64,000 bases of DNA from Moduliflexus sp964602655 (GCA_964602655.1 CAZRSF010000023.1:1-64000); one strand, 5' to 3'. Counted from the first letter of the stretch, positions 24,805 through 33,687 are shown. Made by a program: numbers and translations. The notes: generated by a model from the sequence alone, not told the origin.

Positions 24805-27243
24805 ATGTTTGGAAAACGAGAAAACCGAGACCAGAAGTTTCTGCTGAAAGCGATCAACAAGACCCCCAACGATCCGAAATTGCACGTCGAACTCGGCTGG
24901 CTCTATGCCGAAGGACGGCAATATCACGACGCGCAGCAGCATTTTTCCCGCGCGATTGAACTCCGCGCCGACCAACACACCGCCGCCGACGCCGGATATG
25001 GGCTTGCCTTGATGCATATCGAACAAAACGCCTTCGAACAGGCCCGAGAAGATTTGCGAACCATTATCCGCGATTGCCCGACGTTTCGAAAACGCGCGGA
25101 AGCGCATTTTACGTTAGCGCAAGTCAACGAACATCTATGGCGGCAGACGGCATGGACAAATGAAAAAGAACGGCTGAACGCCGAATATTTGCAGCGGGCG
25201 ATCGATCACTACGAACAGGCGATTGAACGGCGTTCGGAACAACACGCGACCGCCGAATTCTTGCTCGGCAATCTGCTCTGCGAGATTTCGCGTCAGGACG
25301 AGGCGCTGCCGCATCTGCGCCTCGCGAGCCAGCATATCCCGCTCGATCAGAAAGAGGCGTTCGAATTACATGTGTTGTTAGGGACATTATATCAGCAAAA
25401 ACACGATCTCGCCAACGCCAAAACCGCCTTCGAAACCGCATTGAAAAAAGGCGCGAAACCGGCGTTTGTCGCCGATGTGCAGTATCGTCTCGGCCAGATT
25501 GCGCAGGCGCAAAACGATGACGATCAGGCGGTCGTTCACTATGAAAAAGCGCTGGCCGCGTATGGCGACACGCAGTCCGACGCCGCGCTCGACATCCTCG
25601 TGAATTTGAGCGAACTCCGCTACCGGCATCATTGGCAGAAAGACGCCATCGGTTACGCCGAACGCGCCATGCAGTTTCCGAAGCTGCCGGAATCGGCGCG
25701 CCAGCAATTGTTGAAAATTTTGGCGCAGGGCTACGCCGCGCTCAAAGCCTTCGATAAGGCGATTCCGTATGAAGATCAGTATTTCGACACCGTGCATGAC
25801 CACGACGCGAAAGCGGAAAGCCTGCTGCGGCTCGGCAATTTGCATGAAGAGCAGCAGCAAGACAAAGAAGCCGTTGACGCCTACCGCAAAGGCTTGAAAT
25901 TCAGCAAACGCAATCTGCTCGCCAGCAAACTGAACGCCGCCATCGGGCGTATCTATCTGCGCGAAGATCGCTTGAATCAAGCGATCAACAACATCAAAGA
26001 CGCCTTAGAACATGCGGCGGAAGACCAGCATCACGCTGCGTTTGTTTATCGGCTGCTTGGCGAATGCCATGCGAAACGCAAGGAAATGGAACGCGCGATT
26101 GAGGCGTATGGTACGATTCTCGCGAAATACAAGGAATCACAGGAAGAGCAATTCGCCCGCCAGGAACTCAAGACCCTCCGTAAAAACTTCAAAAAGGAAA
26201 TCCAGGAACTCGAACGCCAGCAAGCCGCCCAGCAGCAGGCCGCGCAAGACGACAAACGCCCGCCGAAGCCAATCAGCACCGAAGAACAGGAACGGCTCGT
26301 CGAATTGATTGACCAGATTCTCGATGAGAAGGGCTTTTTCGAACGACTGAAAGAAGGCTTGCTGAAAACTCATTTGGGGTTGGTATCGAAAATCGAGCAG
26401 TTGCTCGCCAGCCGGACGAACGTGGATGAGGAGTTGATCGAACATCTGGAAGAAATCCTGATTCTCTCCGATATGGGCGTGAAGACGACGCAGCGCATCA
26501 TCGAAAGCCTGCGGGAGCGCGTCTCGAAAAAGGAGTTAAAAAACACGAATCAAGTCAAATATTACCTGAAACGCGAAGTGCAGGCGATTTTAGAAGGGCA
26601 TGAAAAGCCGATTGACGTCAGCCGGACGAAACCGTTCGTCATTCTCGTCATCGGCGTCAACGGTACGGGCAAAACCACCACCATCGGCAAATTAGCCAGC
26701 AAATTCAAAGCGCAGGGCAAAGACGTGCTGATCGCCGCCGGCGACACGTTCCGCGCCGCTGCCATCGAGCAGTTGGAAATCTGGGGCGAACGAGCCGGAT
26801 GTGACGTGATCAAACGCGCCTCCGGGACTGACCCGTCAGCAGTGTTGTTCGACGCCGTCAAAGCCGCCAAAGCCCGCAATGCGGACGTGCTGATCGCCGA
26901 TACCGCCGGACGGCTGCACACCAAACATAATTTGATGGAAGAACTGCGCAAAATGGTGCGCATCATTTCCCGCGAAATGCCAGGCGCTCCGCATGAAATT
27001 TTGATGGTGATTGACGCCACTACCGGACAGAATGCGATTCAGCAGGCGCAGATTTTTAACGAAGGGATCGGCATCACCAGTTTCGCCCTCACCAAACTCG
27101 ACGGCACGGCCAAAGGCGGCATTATCGTCGGCATTTCCAACGAAATGAATATCCCGATCAGCTACATCGGCATCGGCGAAAAGGTCGAAGACCTGCGGGA
27201 ATTTAACGCCAAAGAATTTGTCGAGGCGCTGTTCGAGGAATAA
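24805..27243 (+). CDS. ftsY: SRP receptor FtsY with an N-terminal TPR extension
   Basis: 812 residues. The C-terminal 300 residues are a complete SRP-GTPase NG domain: N-domain helices from about residue 510 (RLKEGLLKTHLGLVSKIEQL), G1 GVNGTGKTTT at 617, DTFRAAAIEQL, DTAGRLHTKHNLMEEL, and TKLDGTAKGG. It docks SRP-ribosome complexes at the inner membrane. Residues 1 to about 495 replace the usual acidic A domain with about ten TPR-like repeats (LHVELGWLYAEGRQYHDAQQ, LGTLYQQKHDLANAKTAFET) and a Gln-rich coiled linker (ERQQAAQQQAAQDDK). No break in frame or internal start with a strong ribosome binding site was seen at the junction, so this looks like one protein. The TPR part may bind a partner or the membrane. 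Confidence 0.93.
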   Translation: MFGKRENRDQKFLLKAINKTPNDPKLHVELGWLYAEGRQYHDAQQHFSRAIELRADQHTAADAGYGLALMHIEQNAFEQAREDLRTIIRDCPTFRKRAEAHFTLAQVNEHLWRQTAWTNEKERLNAEYLQRAIDHYEQAIERRSEQHATAEFLLGNLLCEISRQDEALPHLRLASQHIPLDQKEAFELHVLLGTLYQQKHDLANAKTAFETALKKGAKPAFVADVQYRLGQIAQAQNDDDQAVVHYEKALAAYGDTQSDAALDILVNLSELRYRHHWQKDAIGYAERAMQFPKLPESARQQLLKILAQGYAALKAFDKAIPYEDQYFDTVHDHDAKAESLLRLGNLHEEQQQDKEAVDAYRKGLKFSKRNLLASKLNAAIGRIYLREDRLNQAINNIKDALEHAAEDQHHAAFVYRLLGECHAKRKEMERAIEAYGTILAKYKESQEEQFARQELKTLRKNFKKEIQELERQQAAQQQAAQDDKRPPKPISTEEQERLVELIDQILDEKGFFERLKEGLLKTHLGLVSKIEQLLASRTNVDEELIEHLEEILILSDMGVKTTQRIIESLRERVSKKELKNTNQVKYYLKREVQAILEGHEKPIDVSRTKPFVILVIGVNGTGKTTTIGKLASKFKAQGKDVLIAAGDTFRAAAIEQLEIWGERAGCDVIKRASGTDPSAVLFDAVKAAKARNADVLIADTAGRLHTKHNLMEELRKMVRIISREMPGAPHEILMVIDATTGQNAIQQAQIFNEGIGITSFALTKLDGTAKGGIIVGISNEMNIPISYIGIGEKVEDLREFNAKEFVEALFEE

Positions 27244-27244
27244 C

Positions 27245-27268
27245 AGGAGTGCAAAAGCTTGCTTTTGC
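27245..27268. repeat. AGCTTGCTTTTGC repeat
   Basis: AGGAGTGCAAAAGCTTGCTT and four more bases directly follow the ftsY stop. Same family as 112-147. Confidence 0.75.
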
Positions 27269-27324
27269 CGCATCTAAGCAACGACAAGAATAACGATAAA
27301 TAAGGATTTCAAGGAATATCTCGA

Positions 27325-28638
27325 ATGCCAGATACCGTCACATCGTTAAAGCTCAAGCGGATTCATCACGAGATCGATCATTATAGCCAGCAATACGAGA
27401 GAATTTCCGAACAGATATTGCGAACGCTGAATGAGGCGGATAAAATCCCGCTAAGGGAGCATCTCGCTCAGATCGAACGGGACATTGCGCGTTTGGAAGA
27501 GGAACGAACGCAGCTCGAATCCGATGATCCGCCGCTAAAACAGCCTGAAGAGCGGAAACCGACAGCCTCGCCGAACAAGCGCGGCGTACCCTGGCTGAGG
27601 CTGTTGAGCGTGCTGACGCTTCTTGGCATCACGCTCGGCCTTGCGTGGCTACAGCCCTGGAAATATTTTCCATTTTCAGAGCCGACGCCGACAGTTACGC
27701 CAGCGGCAACGCCAACCCCGACCACAGCGCCTGAACCAACCGCAACGCCGACAGAGACGCCCGAACCGACGGCCACGCCGACACCGGCAGCGCCGCAAGC
27801 CGGAGAGGTGTGGAACGAACCGACGACCGGCATGGAATTCGTGTATGTGCTGGGCGGCTGTTTTCAAATGGGACAAACTGACATTGAAAAAGCGCAGTTG
27901 ATCGCAGAAGACGGCGAAGAGAATTATAATAAATGGTTTGCTAATGAATTGCCGCGCCATGAAGTCTGTGTTCATCAAGATAGCGGATTCTGGATGGGAA
28001 AATACGAAGTAACGAACGCGCAATATCGCGGATTCAAGGCGGATCATGACAGCAGAGACTATGAAGGGAAATCGTTTAACGGCGATGATCAACCGGTGGT
28101 GCATGTCAGTTGGAATGAGACGATAGCGTTTACGGAATGGCTGACAAAAAACAGCGGCGGAACGGCAGCGTTTCGGCTGTCGGCTGAAGCGGAATGGGAA
28201 TATGCTGCTCGCGCCGGAATGGAAACGATTCGTTATTGGGGCAATGATCTGAAACATACGCAGGCATGCCAATATGAGAATGTTTCTGATCAGACATTGA
28301 AAAAGGCATTTTCATATTCATATTTTACATGGCAAGAGCATGATTGCAACGATGGATATGCCGTGACTGCGCCGGTCGGCACATTTAAGCCCAATAAGTT
28401 CGGTCTGTACGATATGCTCGGCAATGTCTATGAATGGTGTCAAGATACGTATGCGAGTTACAGCGAGATGCCGACAGATGGCAGCACCTATGGAAGTTCA
28501 GGCGATGAAAGGAAGAATATTGTACGCGGCGGGTCGTGGGATGGTCGCCCGAACTACGTGCGCAGTTCGTTCCGCCACGGGGCAGTACCTGATGATCATT
28601 TCTACACTGTCGGGTTTCGCGTTGTTGTCGTGCGGTGA
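27325..28638 (+). CDS. Membrane-anchored formylglycine-generating-enzyme-like protein
   Basis: 437 residues in four parts: an N-terminal coiled coil of about 65 residues (HHEIDHYSQQYERISEQIL ... LEEERTQLE); one transmembrane segment near residues 90-112 (LLSVLTLLGITLGLAWLQPW); a Pro/Thr repeat linker to about 155; and an FGE-sulfatase/SUMF1 domain to the end, with MEFVYVLGGCFQMGQTD, GKYEVTNAQYRGFKA, RLSAEAEWEYAARAG, GLYDMLGNVYEWCQDTY and RGGSWDGRPNYVRSSFRHG. Topology puts the SUMF1 domain outside the cytoplasm. Such domains often serve as binding modules rather than sulfatase activators. No sulfatase gene is near. Confidence 0.9.
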   Translation: MPDTVTSLKLKRIHHEIDHYSQQYERISEQILRTLNEADKIPLREHLAQIERDIARLEEERTQLESDDPPLKQPEERKPTASPNKRGVPWLRLLSVLTLLGITLGLAWLQPWKYFPFSEPTPTVTPAATPTPTTAPEPTATPTETPEPTATPTPAAPQAGEVWNEPTTGMEFVYVLGGCFQMGQTDIEKAQLIAEDGEENYNKWFANELPRHEVCVHQDSGFWMGKYEVTNAQYRGFKADHDSRDYEGKSFNGDDQPVVHVSWNETIAFTEWLTKNSGGTAAFRLSAEAEWEYAARAGMETIRYWGNDLKHTQACQYENVSDQTLKKAFSYSYFTWQEHDCNDGYAVTAPVGTFKPNKFGLYDMLGNVYEWCQDTYASYSEMPTDGSTYGSSGDERKNIVRGGSWDGRPNYVRSSFRHGAVPDDHFYTVGFRVVVVR

Positions 28639-28694
28639 GGACTCTTGCCCTATTGCCCTTTTTGCGCTTTTGCGGGGTTTGGGCAGCGCCCGAT

Positions 28695-28765
28695 GGAACT
28701 ACAAGGATAGGTGTAAGAAGGGATACTGGTGAAATATCCTTTCTTACACCTATCCTTGTAGTTCC
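28695..28765. repeat. Inverted repeat with 31-bp arms
   Basis: Arms 28695-28725 (starting GGAACTACAAGGATAGGTGT) and 28735-28765 pair with one mismatch around a 9-nt loop. It lies in the convergent gap between the FGE-like gene and the small minus-strand gene. A CGAAA-family half follows (GTAGTTTCGACCTACG). Confidence 0.9.
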
Positions 28766-28779
28766 GTTGTAGTTTCGAC

Positions 28780-29097
28780 CTACGGCAAAGGCAGCGGCAG
28801 CGGCAGGCGTTCCAATGTCTCGGATGCGCCGACGGCGGGCGGATGATACACTGTCGGCGGCTGGCCGGGTCGCCAGACGACGAAGACGAGCGAACGATCT
28901 TCCAGCGGCGCGACAAACCGGAAGCGCACCCGCGATGGCTGGCCGTTCGGAGTCATTTCAAGCACTTCCGCCGTCATGCGCTGTAATTGCACTTGTTCGC
29001 CGACACGCATCGGCGCGTCTGCGCCGAGAGAAATGCGGTCAAGCTCAATCTGCCACCATCCGCAGCGAATCGCCATATCGAACGTCCGTTCGTTCAC
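28780..29097 (-). CDS. Hypothetical protein, 105 residues
   Basis: Begins at a GTG just after an ATAGG. Composition looks protein-like: RCGWWQIELDRISLGADAPM, GEQVQLQRMTAEVLEM, RVRFRFVAPLEDRSLVFVVW. It ends in a Pro/Leu run (RLPLPLPLP). No domain recognised. It could be a small cytoplasmic beta-rich protein, or the preserved C-terminal piece of a longer gene cut by the CGAAA palindrome at 29106 immediately upstream. Confidence 0.5.
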   Translation of the reverse strand: MNERTFDMAIRCGWWQIELDRISLGADAPMRVGEQVQLQRMTAEVLEMTPNGQPSRVRFRFVAPLEDRSLVFVVWRPGQPPTVYHPPAVGASETLERLPLPLPLP

Positions 29098-29105
29098 CTA
29101 TATGC

Positions 29106-29267
29106 GTCGAAATGCAATTTCGACATACAAACTCTTGACAATTTTGCAGGGTTTCAGGCGTTTCTTTCGAAACAACGTCATTATCTACCACGAAACACAC
29201 GAAAGAAACATTGAATTCGTGTGAACGGCCTACCCATATTTTTGTGTGTTTCGCGTGTTTCGTGGTA
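29106..29267. repeat. CGAAA palindrome and ACCACGAAACAC inverted repeat
   Basis: GTCGAAATGCAATTTCGAC at 29106-29124, then TACCACGAAACACACGAAA (29186-29204) pairing with TTTCGCGTGTTTCGTGGTA (29249-29267) with one mismatch. A single ACCACGAAACA word also follows lpxA's start at 946. The second element abuts the pnuC start. Confidence 0.8.
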
Positions 29268-29278
29268 ATATTTCATGT

Positions 29279-29920
29279 ATGCTCGAATGGCTCAGTGTCA
29301 ATAAAATAGCGTTTACAATCTTGAATTATCCGATGAGTTACATCGAATTCGTCGGAACGATTCTCTATTTGTGGTCGGTCTGGCTGATTGCGCGGCGCAA
29401 TATCCTGACGTGGCCGGTCGGCATCGTCAGCGTCTTGCTTTACATGGCGCTGTTCTATCAAATCCAGTTGTATTCCGATACCGTCGAGCAGGTGTATTAC
29501 CTGATCGCCAGCGCGTATGGCTGGTGGCGCTGGCTGACGCCGAGCAAAGATACCGGCAAGGCGATTCCCACGCGGTGGAGTTCCTGGCGCGTCGCTCTTA
29601 GCTGGATGGCCGCGACCGCCGTTGTCTCCGCGTTAACCGGCCTGTTGATGAGCCGAATTCATCTCCTCGCGCCGACATGGTTTCCGCAGCCCGCGTCATT
29701 GCCCTATCTCGACGCGCTGACGACGATCATGAGTTTTTCGGCGATGTGGCTGATGGCGCAAAAACGGATCGAAAGCTGGATGTATTGGATCATTGTGGAT
29801 GTGATTGGGATCGGCCTCTATTACGTGAAAGATGTGCGTTTCGTCGCGCTGCTGTATGTGATTCTGCTCGGCATGGCGATCAACGGCCTTTTCTCATGGA
29901 TTCGCAGCAAACAGACATAA
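29279..29920 (+). CDS. pnuC: Nicotinamide mononucleotide/riboside transporter PnuC
   Basis: 213 residues, inner-membrane transporter of the PnuC family that moves nicotinamide riboside (or a related vitamin precursor). Seven predicted helices; typical motifs are IEFVGTILYLWSVWLIARRN, LTWPVGIVSVLLYMALFYQ, LYSDTVEQVYYLIASAYGWW and the C-terminal IESWMYWIIVDVIGIGLYYV. The start is taken at ATG 29279; the frame is open 11 codons further into a repeat. A link with the NrtR-like regulator at 4034 is plausible but not shown. A terminator-like palindrome follows at once. Confidence 0.92.
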   Translation: MLEWLSVNKIAFTILNYPMSYIEFVGTILYLWSVWLIARRNILTWPVGIVSVLLYMALFYQIQLYSDTVEQVYYLIASAYGWWRWLTPSKDTGKAIPTRWSSWRVALSWMAATAVVSALTGLLMSRIHLLAPTWFPQPASLPYLDALTTIMSFSAMWLMAQKRIESWMYWIIVDVIGIGLYYVKDVRFVALLYVILLGMAINGLFSWIRSKQT

Positions 29921-29925
29921 CGACG

Positions 29926-29964
29926 AACCCTGCCAGGGTTTAAAACCCTGGCAGGGTTGTTTTT
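29926..29964. terminator. Palindrome plus T-run after pnuC
   Basis: Perfect 16-bp arms AACCCTGCCAGGGTTT (29926-29941) and AAACCCTGGCAGGGTT (29943-29958), followed by GTTTTT. This is a good rho-independent terminator on the plus strand built from the dispersed palindrome seen at 5282 and 38523. Confidence 0.8.
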
Positions 29965-30002
29965 CCTTGCCTATCTTCCGCATCATTTGTAGAATGACAC
30001 GC

Positions 30003-31106
30003 ATGAATGATAACAACGACCTCGAAAAACAGATTGACGATGACGGCGAGATTCTGCTTGATCTGACGCAGCCGCTGCCCGCGCCGCCGAAAAAGCGCCA
30101 TCCGCTCCTCTGGCTGACGTTATTGGCGTTGCTCGGCGCTGCCGGATTTATCGGCTACGTCGCCTACATGTTTTTGACTGTGCCGCCCGAAATGCCGGGC
30201 AACGAGCGGATCGTGCTGATTCCGTCCGGCTCATCAGGGCGCAAAATCGCCGAGATGCTGGAAACCGAATCGGTCATCCGCAATAAGCATCTGTTTATGA
30301 TGCTCGCCCGATTTTATCGCAACGGTAAAACGATGAAAGCGGGCGAATATCGCTTCACGACGGCGATGCTGCCGACGGATGTGCTGAACATGCTGCAAAA
30401 CGGCAAAATCTATGCGCGATTCATCACGATTCCCGAAGGTTACACGGCGCGGCAAATGGCCGACCTGCTGGCGGAACGCGGCTTCGATAACGCGGCATTT
30501 CTTGCGTTCGTCTTTGACAAACAAAACGCCGCCCGCTTCAATATCACGGCAGAGAGCCTGGAAGGCTATCTCTTCCCCAGCACCTATCACATTACGCGGG
30601 AAACAAATGCCGAAACATTCGCGCAGATGATGGTTGAAGAATTCTGGAAGGTGATAACGCCCGATTTGAAGCAGGAAATCGCGCAAAAAGGAATGACAGT
30701 GCATGAAATTGTCACGCTCGCGTCAATTGTCGAAGAAGAAGCGCAAGTACCGGAAGAGCGAGAATTGATCGCCGCCGTCTATCGCAATCGGCTGAGGATC
30801 GGCATGAAATTGGACAGCGATCCGACGGTCATTTATGGCATTCCGAATTTTAACGGCAACCTGACGAGAGCCGATTTGCAGACGGATACGCCGTATAATA
30901 CCTATATGCGGAAAGGCTTGCCGCCGGGGCCGATTGCAAGTCCGGGCAAAGCCTCGATTCTCGCGGCGCTCCGTCCTGCGAACGTGAAATATCTTTATTT
31001 TGTCGCCAAAAACGACGGCAGCCACCAGTTTTCGACGAATTATCAGGATCACCTCCGCGCCGTGCGGCAATTTCAGCGGAATCGGCGGAAAACAACGACG
31101 AATTGA
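30003..31106 (+). CDS. mltG: Endolytic murein transglycosylase MltG (YceG-like)
   Basis: About 367 residues. Cytoplasmic tail rich in Asp/Pro, one membrane segment (LLWLTLLALLGAAGFIGYVA), then the periplasmic YceG domain. The catalytic Glu lies in TLASIVEEEAQVPEER; LRIGMKLDSDPTVIYGIPN and PYNTYMRKGLPPGPIASPG are hallmark segments. It cleaves nascent glycan strands and thereby sets their length. The start may be 29994 or 30003. It precedes tmk, an order also found in gammaproteobacteria. Confidence 0.95.
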   Translation: MNDNNDLEKQIDDDGEILLDLTQPLPAPPKKRHPLLWLTLLALLGAAGFIGYVAYMFLTVPPEMPGNERIVLIPSGSSGRKIAEMLETESVIRNKHLFMMLARFYRNGKTMKAGEYRFTTAMLPTDVLNMLQNGKIYARFITIPEGYTARQMADLLAERGFDNAAFLAFVFDKQNAARFNITAESLEGYLFPSTYHITRETNAETFAQMMVEEFWKVITPDLKQEIAQKGMTVHEIVTLASIVEEEAQVPEERELIAAVYRNRLRIGMKLDSDPTVIYGIPNFNGNLTRADLQTDTPYNTYMRKGLPPGPIASPGKASILAALRPANVKYLYFVAKNDGSHQFSTNYQDHLRAVRQFQRNRRKTTTN

Positions 31107-31132
31107 ACGTTTTTCAGAAACGCCCCGTTCCC

Positions 31133-31178
31133 TGAGCGAAGTCGAAGGGAATATAGACGCTCGTTTCGACTTCGCTCA
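31133..31178. repeat. GAGCGAAGTCGAA inverted repeat
   Basis: TGAGCGAAGTCGAA (31133-31146) and TTCGACTTCGCTCA (31165-31178) are perfect arms. A relative of the CTTCGACAAGCTCAGGG word at 63126. It fills the gap between mltG and tmk. Confidence 0.8.
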
Positions 31179-31207
31179 ACGAGCGGAATATAGCCCGGAA
31201 GAAAGCT

Positions 31208-31855
31208 ATGAAACAGACAGCAAAATTCATCACGTTCGAAGGGATCGAAGGCTGCGGCAAAACGACGCAGGCTAAATTATTGATTGACACGCTGCATCAG
31301 CGCAGCGTGTCTGCCATTCTCACGCGCGAACCGGGTGGGACGCGCATCGGCGATCAGATTCGCAAGATTCTGCTCCATTCCGAAAACACGGACATGACGC
31401 CGATGGCGGAATTACTGCTCTACGAGGCGAGCCGGGCGCAGCATGTGCAGGAACTGATTCTGCCGAATTTGCAGAATGGCATGAACGTTTTATGCGACCG
31501 TTATGGCGACGCTTCGATTGCGTATCAGGGCGCAGGCCGGAACATCGCGCCAGAAGTCGTGCGCGAGGCGAATCGGTTAGCGACAGGCGGTTTGCAGCCT
31601 GATTTGACGCTGCTGATTGATGTGACGCCGGAGCAAGGCCTGTCGCGGGCGCGGGCGCGGAATCTGACGTTTAACTTTGCCGTTGAAGAAGGCCGTTTCG
31701 AAGAAGAAGATATCCGCTTTCATCGCGCCGTGCGGGAAGGCTATCTCGCCCTCGCCCAATCCGAGCCGACGCGATTTCGCCTGATTGACGGCAGCGGCAG
31801 CGTCGAAGAGGTGCAGCGCCGGATTCAGGCGGTCGTGCTGCCGCTATTTTATTGA
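31208..31855 (+). CDS. tmk: Thymidylate kinase
   Basis: Phosphorylates dTMP to dTDP. 215 residues with the P-loop FEGIEGCGKTTQ, the DRY motif VLCDRYGDASIAYQG and LLIDVTPEQGLSRARARN. Length is normal. It is the first gene of a tmk-holB-ricT run resembling the Bacillus replication locus, but a toxin-antitoxin pair follows it here. Confidence 0.96.
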   Translation: MKQTAKFITFEGIEGCGKTTQAKLLIDTLHQRSVSAILTREPGGTRIGDQIRKILLHSENTDMTPMAELLLYEASRAQHVQELILPNLQNGMNVLCDRYGDASIAYQGAGRNIAPEVVREANRLATGGLQPDLTLLIDVTPEQGLSRARARNLTFNFAVEEGRFEEEDIRFHRAVREGYLALAQSEPTRFRLIDGSGSVEEVQRRIQAVVLPLFY

Positions 31856-31874
31856 AAATAAAAAGGAGGCCGAT

Positions 31875-32168
31875 ATGAGTCGCCTTTCGAATTCATCACA
31901 AGTGACGATTCGTTTGCCAAAACAGGTGTATGACGATTTGTTATCGTTACAATCGGCATTGCTGACCACACCGATAGAGATTATTACCGAACTGGTCAAA
32001 GAGGCGCGCCAACATCATGATTGGCTTGAAGAACTGGCGCAACTTCGCGCTCAAATTCGAGAAGATGGCGGTTTGCCGATTGGGGCGAATGAAGACGAAG
32101 TGATTGAAACATTGCGCCGGACGCGGGAAACGGTCTTCAACGAGGAATATGCGCATTTGTATAGATAG
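31875..32168 (+). CDS. Ribbon-helix-helix type antitoxin candidate
   Basis: 97 residues with an ideal ribosome binding site (AAGGAGG, 7 bp spacing). The N-terminus SSQVTIRLPKQVYDDLLSLQ is a beta strand plus helix of CopG/RHH style, followed by an acidic C-terminal half that could neutralise a toxin. Its last 20 bp overlap the PIN-domain gene. It is inserted between tmk and holB. Confidence 0.75.
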   Translation: MSRLSNSSQVTIRLPKQVYDDLLSLQSALLTTPIEIITELVKEARQHHDWLEELAQLRAQIREDGGLPIGANEDEVIETLRRTRETVFNEEYAHLYR

Positions 32169-32562
32169 CTGCGTCTTTATTTTTGGCGTACAGCAGGAAG
32201 ATTCGGCTTCAGCGCGTTTGCTGAATGTGATCAGCCCGGAATTGCAGACCGTTGTGCCGCGCCTTATCGCGCATGAAGTCAGCCGCAATTTACAGACAGA
32301 GGCTCAACGTCGGAAATTTTATCGGCTGTTTTACAGACGGGATTTCGCGATGATTGTAGATATGCCCGTTCCCGTCGAATTAGTGGCGAGATACACGCAT
32401 TTAGGATTGAACTCGAAAGGTGATGCGTTTATCGGCGCGTTTGCCGAATGGATGCGCGTTGATTATCTCATTTCCTGCAATCGCCATTTTCTCAGGGAAA
32501 TTCAGCAGACAACGTTTACAGTCACCGATCCAGAGGCTTTTCTTGAGCATTGGAAGATGTGA
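32149..32562 (+). CDS. PIN-domain toxin candidate (VapC-like)
   Basis: 137 residues. Acidic PIN residues are visible in MRICIDSCVFIFG (Asp6), RLIAHEVSRNL, NSKGDAFIGAFAEW and DYLISCNRHFLREI, matching the family pattern for a metal-dependent RNase. The ATG at 32149 lies inside the upstream gene, so translation is coupled. An in-frame start 45 bp upstream has no support. Together with the upstream RHH gene it makes a type II toxin-antitoxin pair. Confidence 0.78.
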   Translation: MRICIDSCVFIFGVQQEDSASARLLNVISPELQTVVPRLIAHEVSRNLQTEAQRRKFYRLFYRRDFAMIVDMPVPVELVARYTHLGLNSKGDAFIGAFAEWMRVDYLISCNRHFLREIQQTTFTVTDPEAFLEHWKM

Positions 32563-32599
32563 TCTGTTTGACACGTAACAACGAATTCGACGAACGTAG

Positions 32600-32633
32600 C
32601 TGTCAAACACTTTTAAAGTGTCTGACAGTTTTT
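32600..32633. terminator. Hairpin plus T-run after the toxin gene
   Basis: CTGTCAAACACTTT pairs with AAAGTGTCTGACAG (one mismatch), followed by TTTTT. It lies 8 bp before the holB start, so it may isolate the toxin-antitoxin pair from holB. Confidence 0.65.
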
Positions 32634-32640
32634 GATCCAC

Positions 32641-33687
32641 ATGGCATTTTCAGACATTATCGGACAGGAAAACGCGATCAAAATTTTGCAACGTGCGTTG
32701 CGGCATCAGCGCGTGCCGCAGGCGTATCTGTTTGCGGGCGACGATGGCATCGGCAAAAAGCTGACGGCGTTGACATTAGCGAAGGCGTTGAATTGCAAGG
32801 AATTGCAGGATGACGCTTGCGAACGCTGCGGTTCCTGTCATAAAATCAATATCGCGAGTCACCCGGATGTGCGGCTGATCGAGCCGGACGGGCAATTCAT
32901 CAAAATTGACCAGATTCGTGAATTGCAGAAAGACGCGGGCTTGAAACCGTTCGAGGGGCGGCGCAAAGTCTATATCATTGACCAGGCCGACACGATGCGA
33001 GCGGAAGCGGCGAACGCGCTGCTGAAAACGCTGGAAGAGCCGACGGCGGATTGCGTGATTATTCTCGTCACGGCGAACGTCTATGCGCTGCTCCCGACCG
33101 TGCTGTCGCGCTGCCAGTTCGTCCGTTTCACTGCGCTCGGCGTGGAGAAGCTCGCGGATTTATTACAAAAACGTCTGCGCTTGATGCCGGAACGCGCCCG
33201 CTTGATGGCGTCGCTGTCGGAAGGCTGTCCCGGACGCGCCCTCGGCATGGACGCCGAGAGCCTGCTGAAACAGCGCGACGAGATGGAACGGCTGCTTCAG
33301 GCGATTTCCGGAGGCTTGCAGGACGTGCGCGTCATCTTTACGCAGGTGGAGCGCCTGACTGACACGAAAGACGACAAAAAAGACGCCATTCACGATTTTC
33401 TTGATTTGCTGTTGGTCTGGTATCGCGATATTTTGCTGCTGCATGAAGGCGGCGATCCGCGCCTTGTCGCAAATTCCGACGCGCTCCCGCGCCTGAAATC
33501 GCTGGCCGGCGCGCTGACTGCGGCGCAACTGCGGCGGCTGTTCGAGACAGTGTATCAGACCAAACAGGATATTTTACGCAACGCCAATCTCCAGCTTGCC
33601 CTTGAGGTAATGCTGATTTCCCTGACAGAGGTGTATAATGATCGAAATCGTTGGCGTGAAGTTCCGGCCAACCGGCAAAGTATATAA
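32641..33687 (+). CDS. holB: DNA polymerase III delta-prime subunit
   Basis: Clamp-loader subunit. 348 residues with FSDIIGQENAIKILQRAL, P-loop region GDDGIGKKLT, a four-Cys zinc module (NCKELQDDACERCGSCHKI), YIIDQADTMRAEAANALLKT, LEEP and TVLSRCQFVRF (the SRC motif). Start at ATG 32641. The 3-prime end overlaps ricT by 50 bp, showing translational coupling. Confidence 0.93.
   Translation: MAFSDIIGQENAIKILQRALRHQRVPQAYLFAGDDGIGKKLTALTLAKALNCKELQDDACERCGSCHKINIASHPDVRLIEPDGQFIKIDQIRELQKDAGLKPFEGRRKVYIIDQADTMRAEAANALLKTLEEPTADCVIILVTANVYALLPTVLSRCQFVRFTALGVEKLADLLQKRLRLMPERARLMASLSEGCPGRALGMDAESLLKQRDEMERLLQAISGGLQDVRVIFTQVERLTDTKDDKKDAIHDFLDLLLVWYRDILLLHEGGDPRLVANSDALPRLKSLAGALTAAQLRRLFETVYQTKQDILRNANLQLALEVMLISLTEVYNDRNRWREVPANRQSI

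Noticed and set aside
29106..29267. Riboswitch upstream of pnuC
   Set aside because: The structure is explained by dispersed inverted repeats; no NAD or other aptamer core was recognised.
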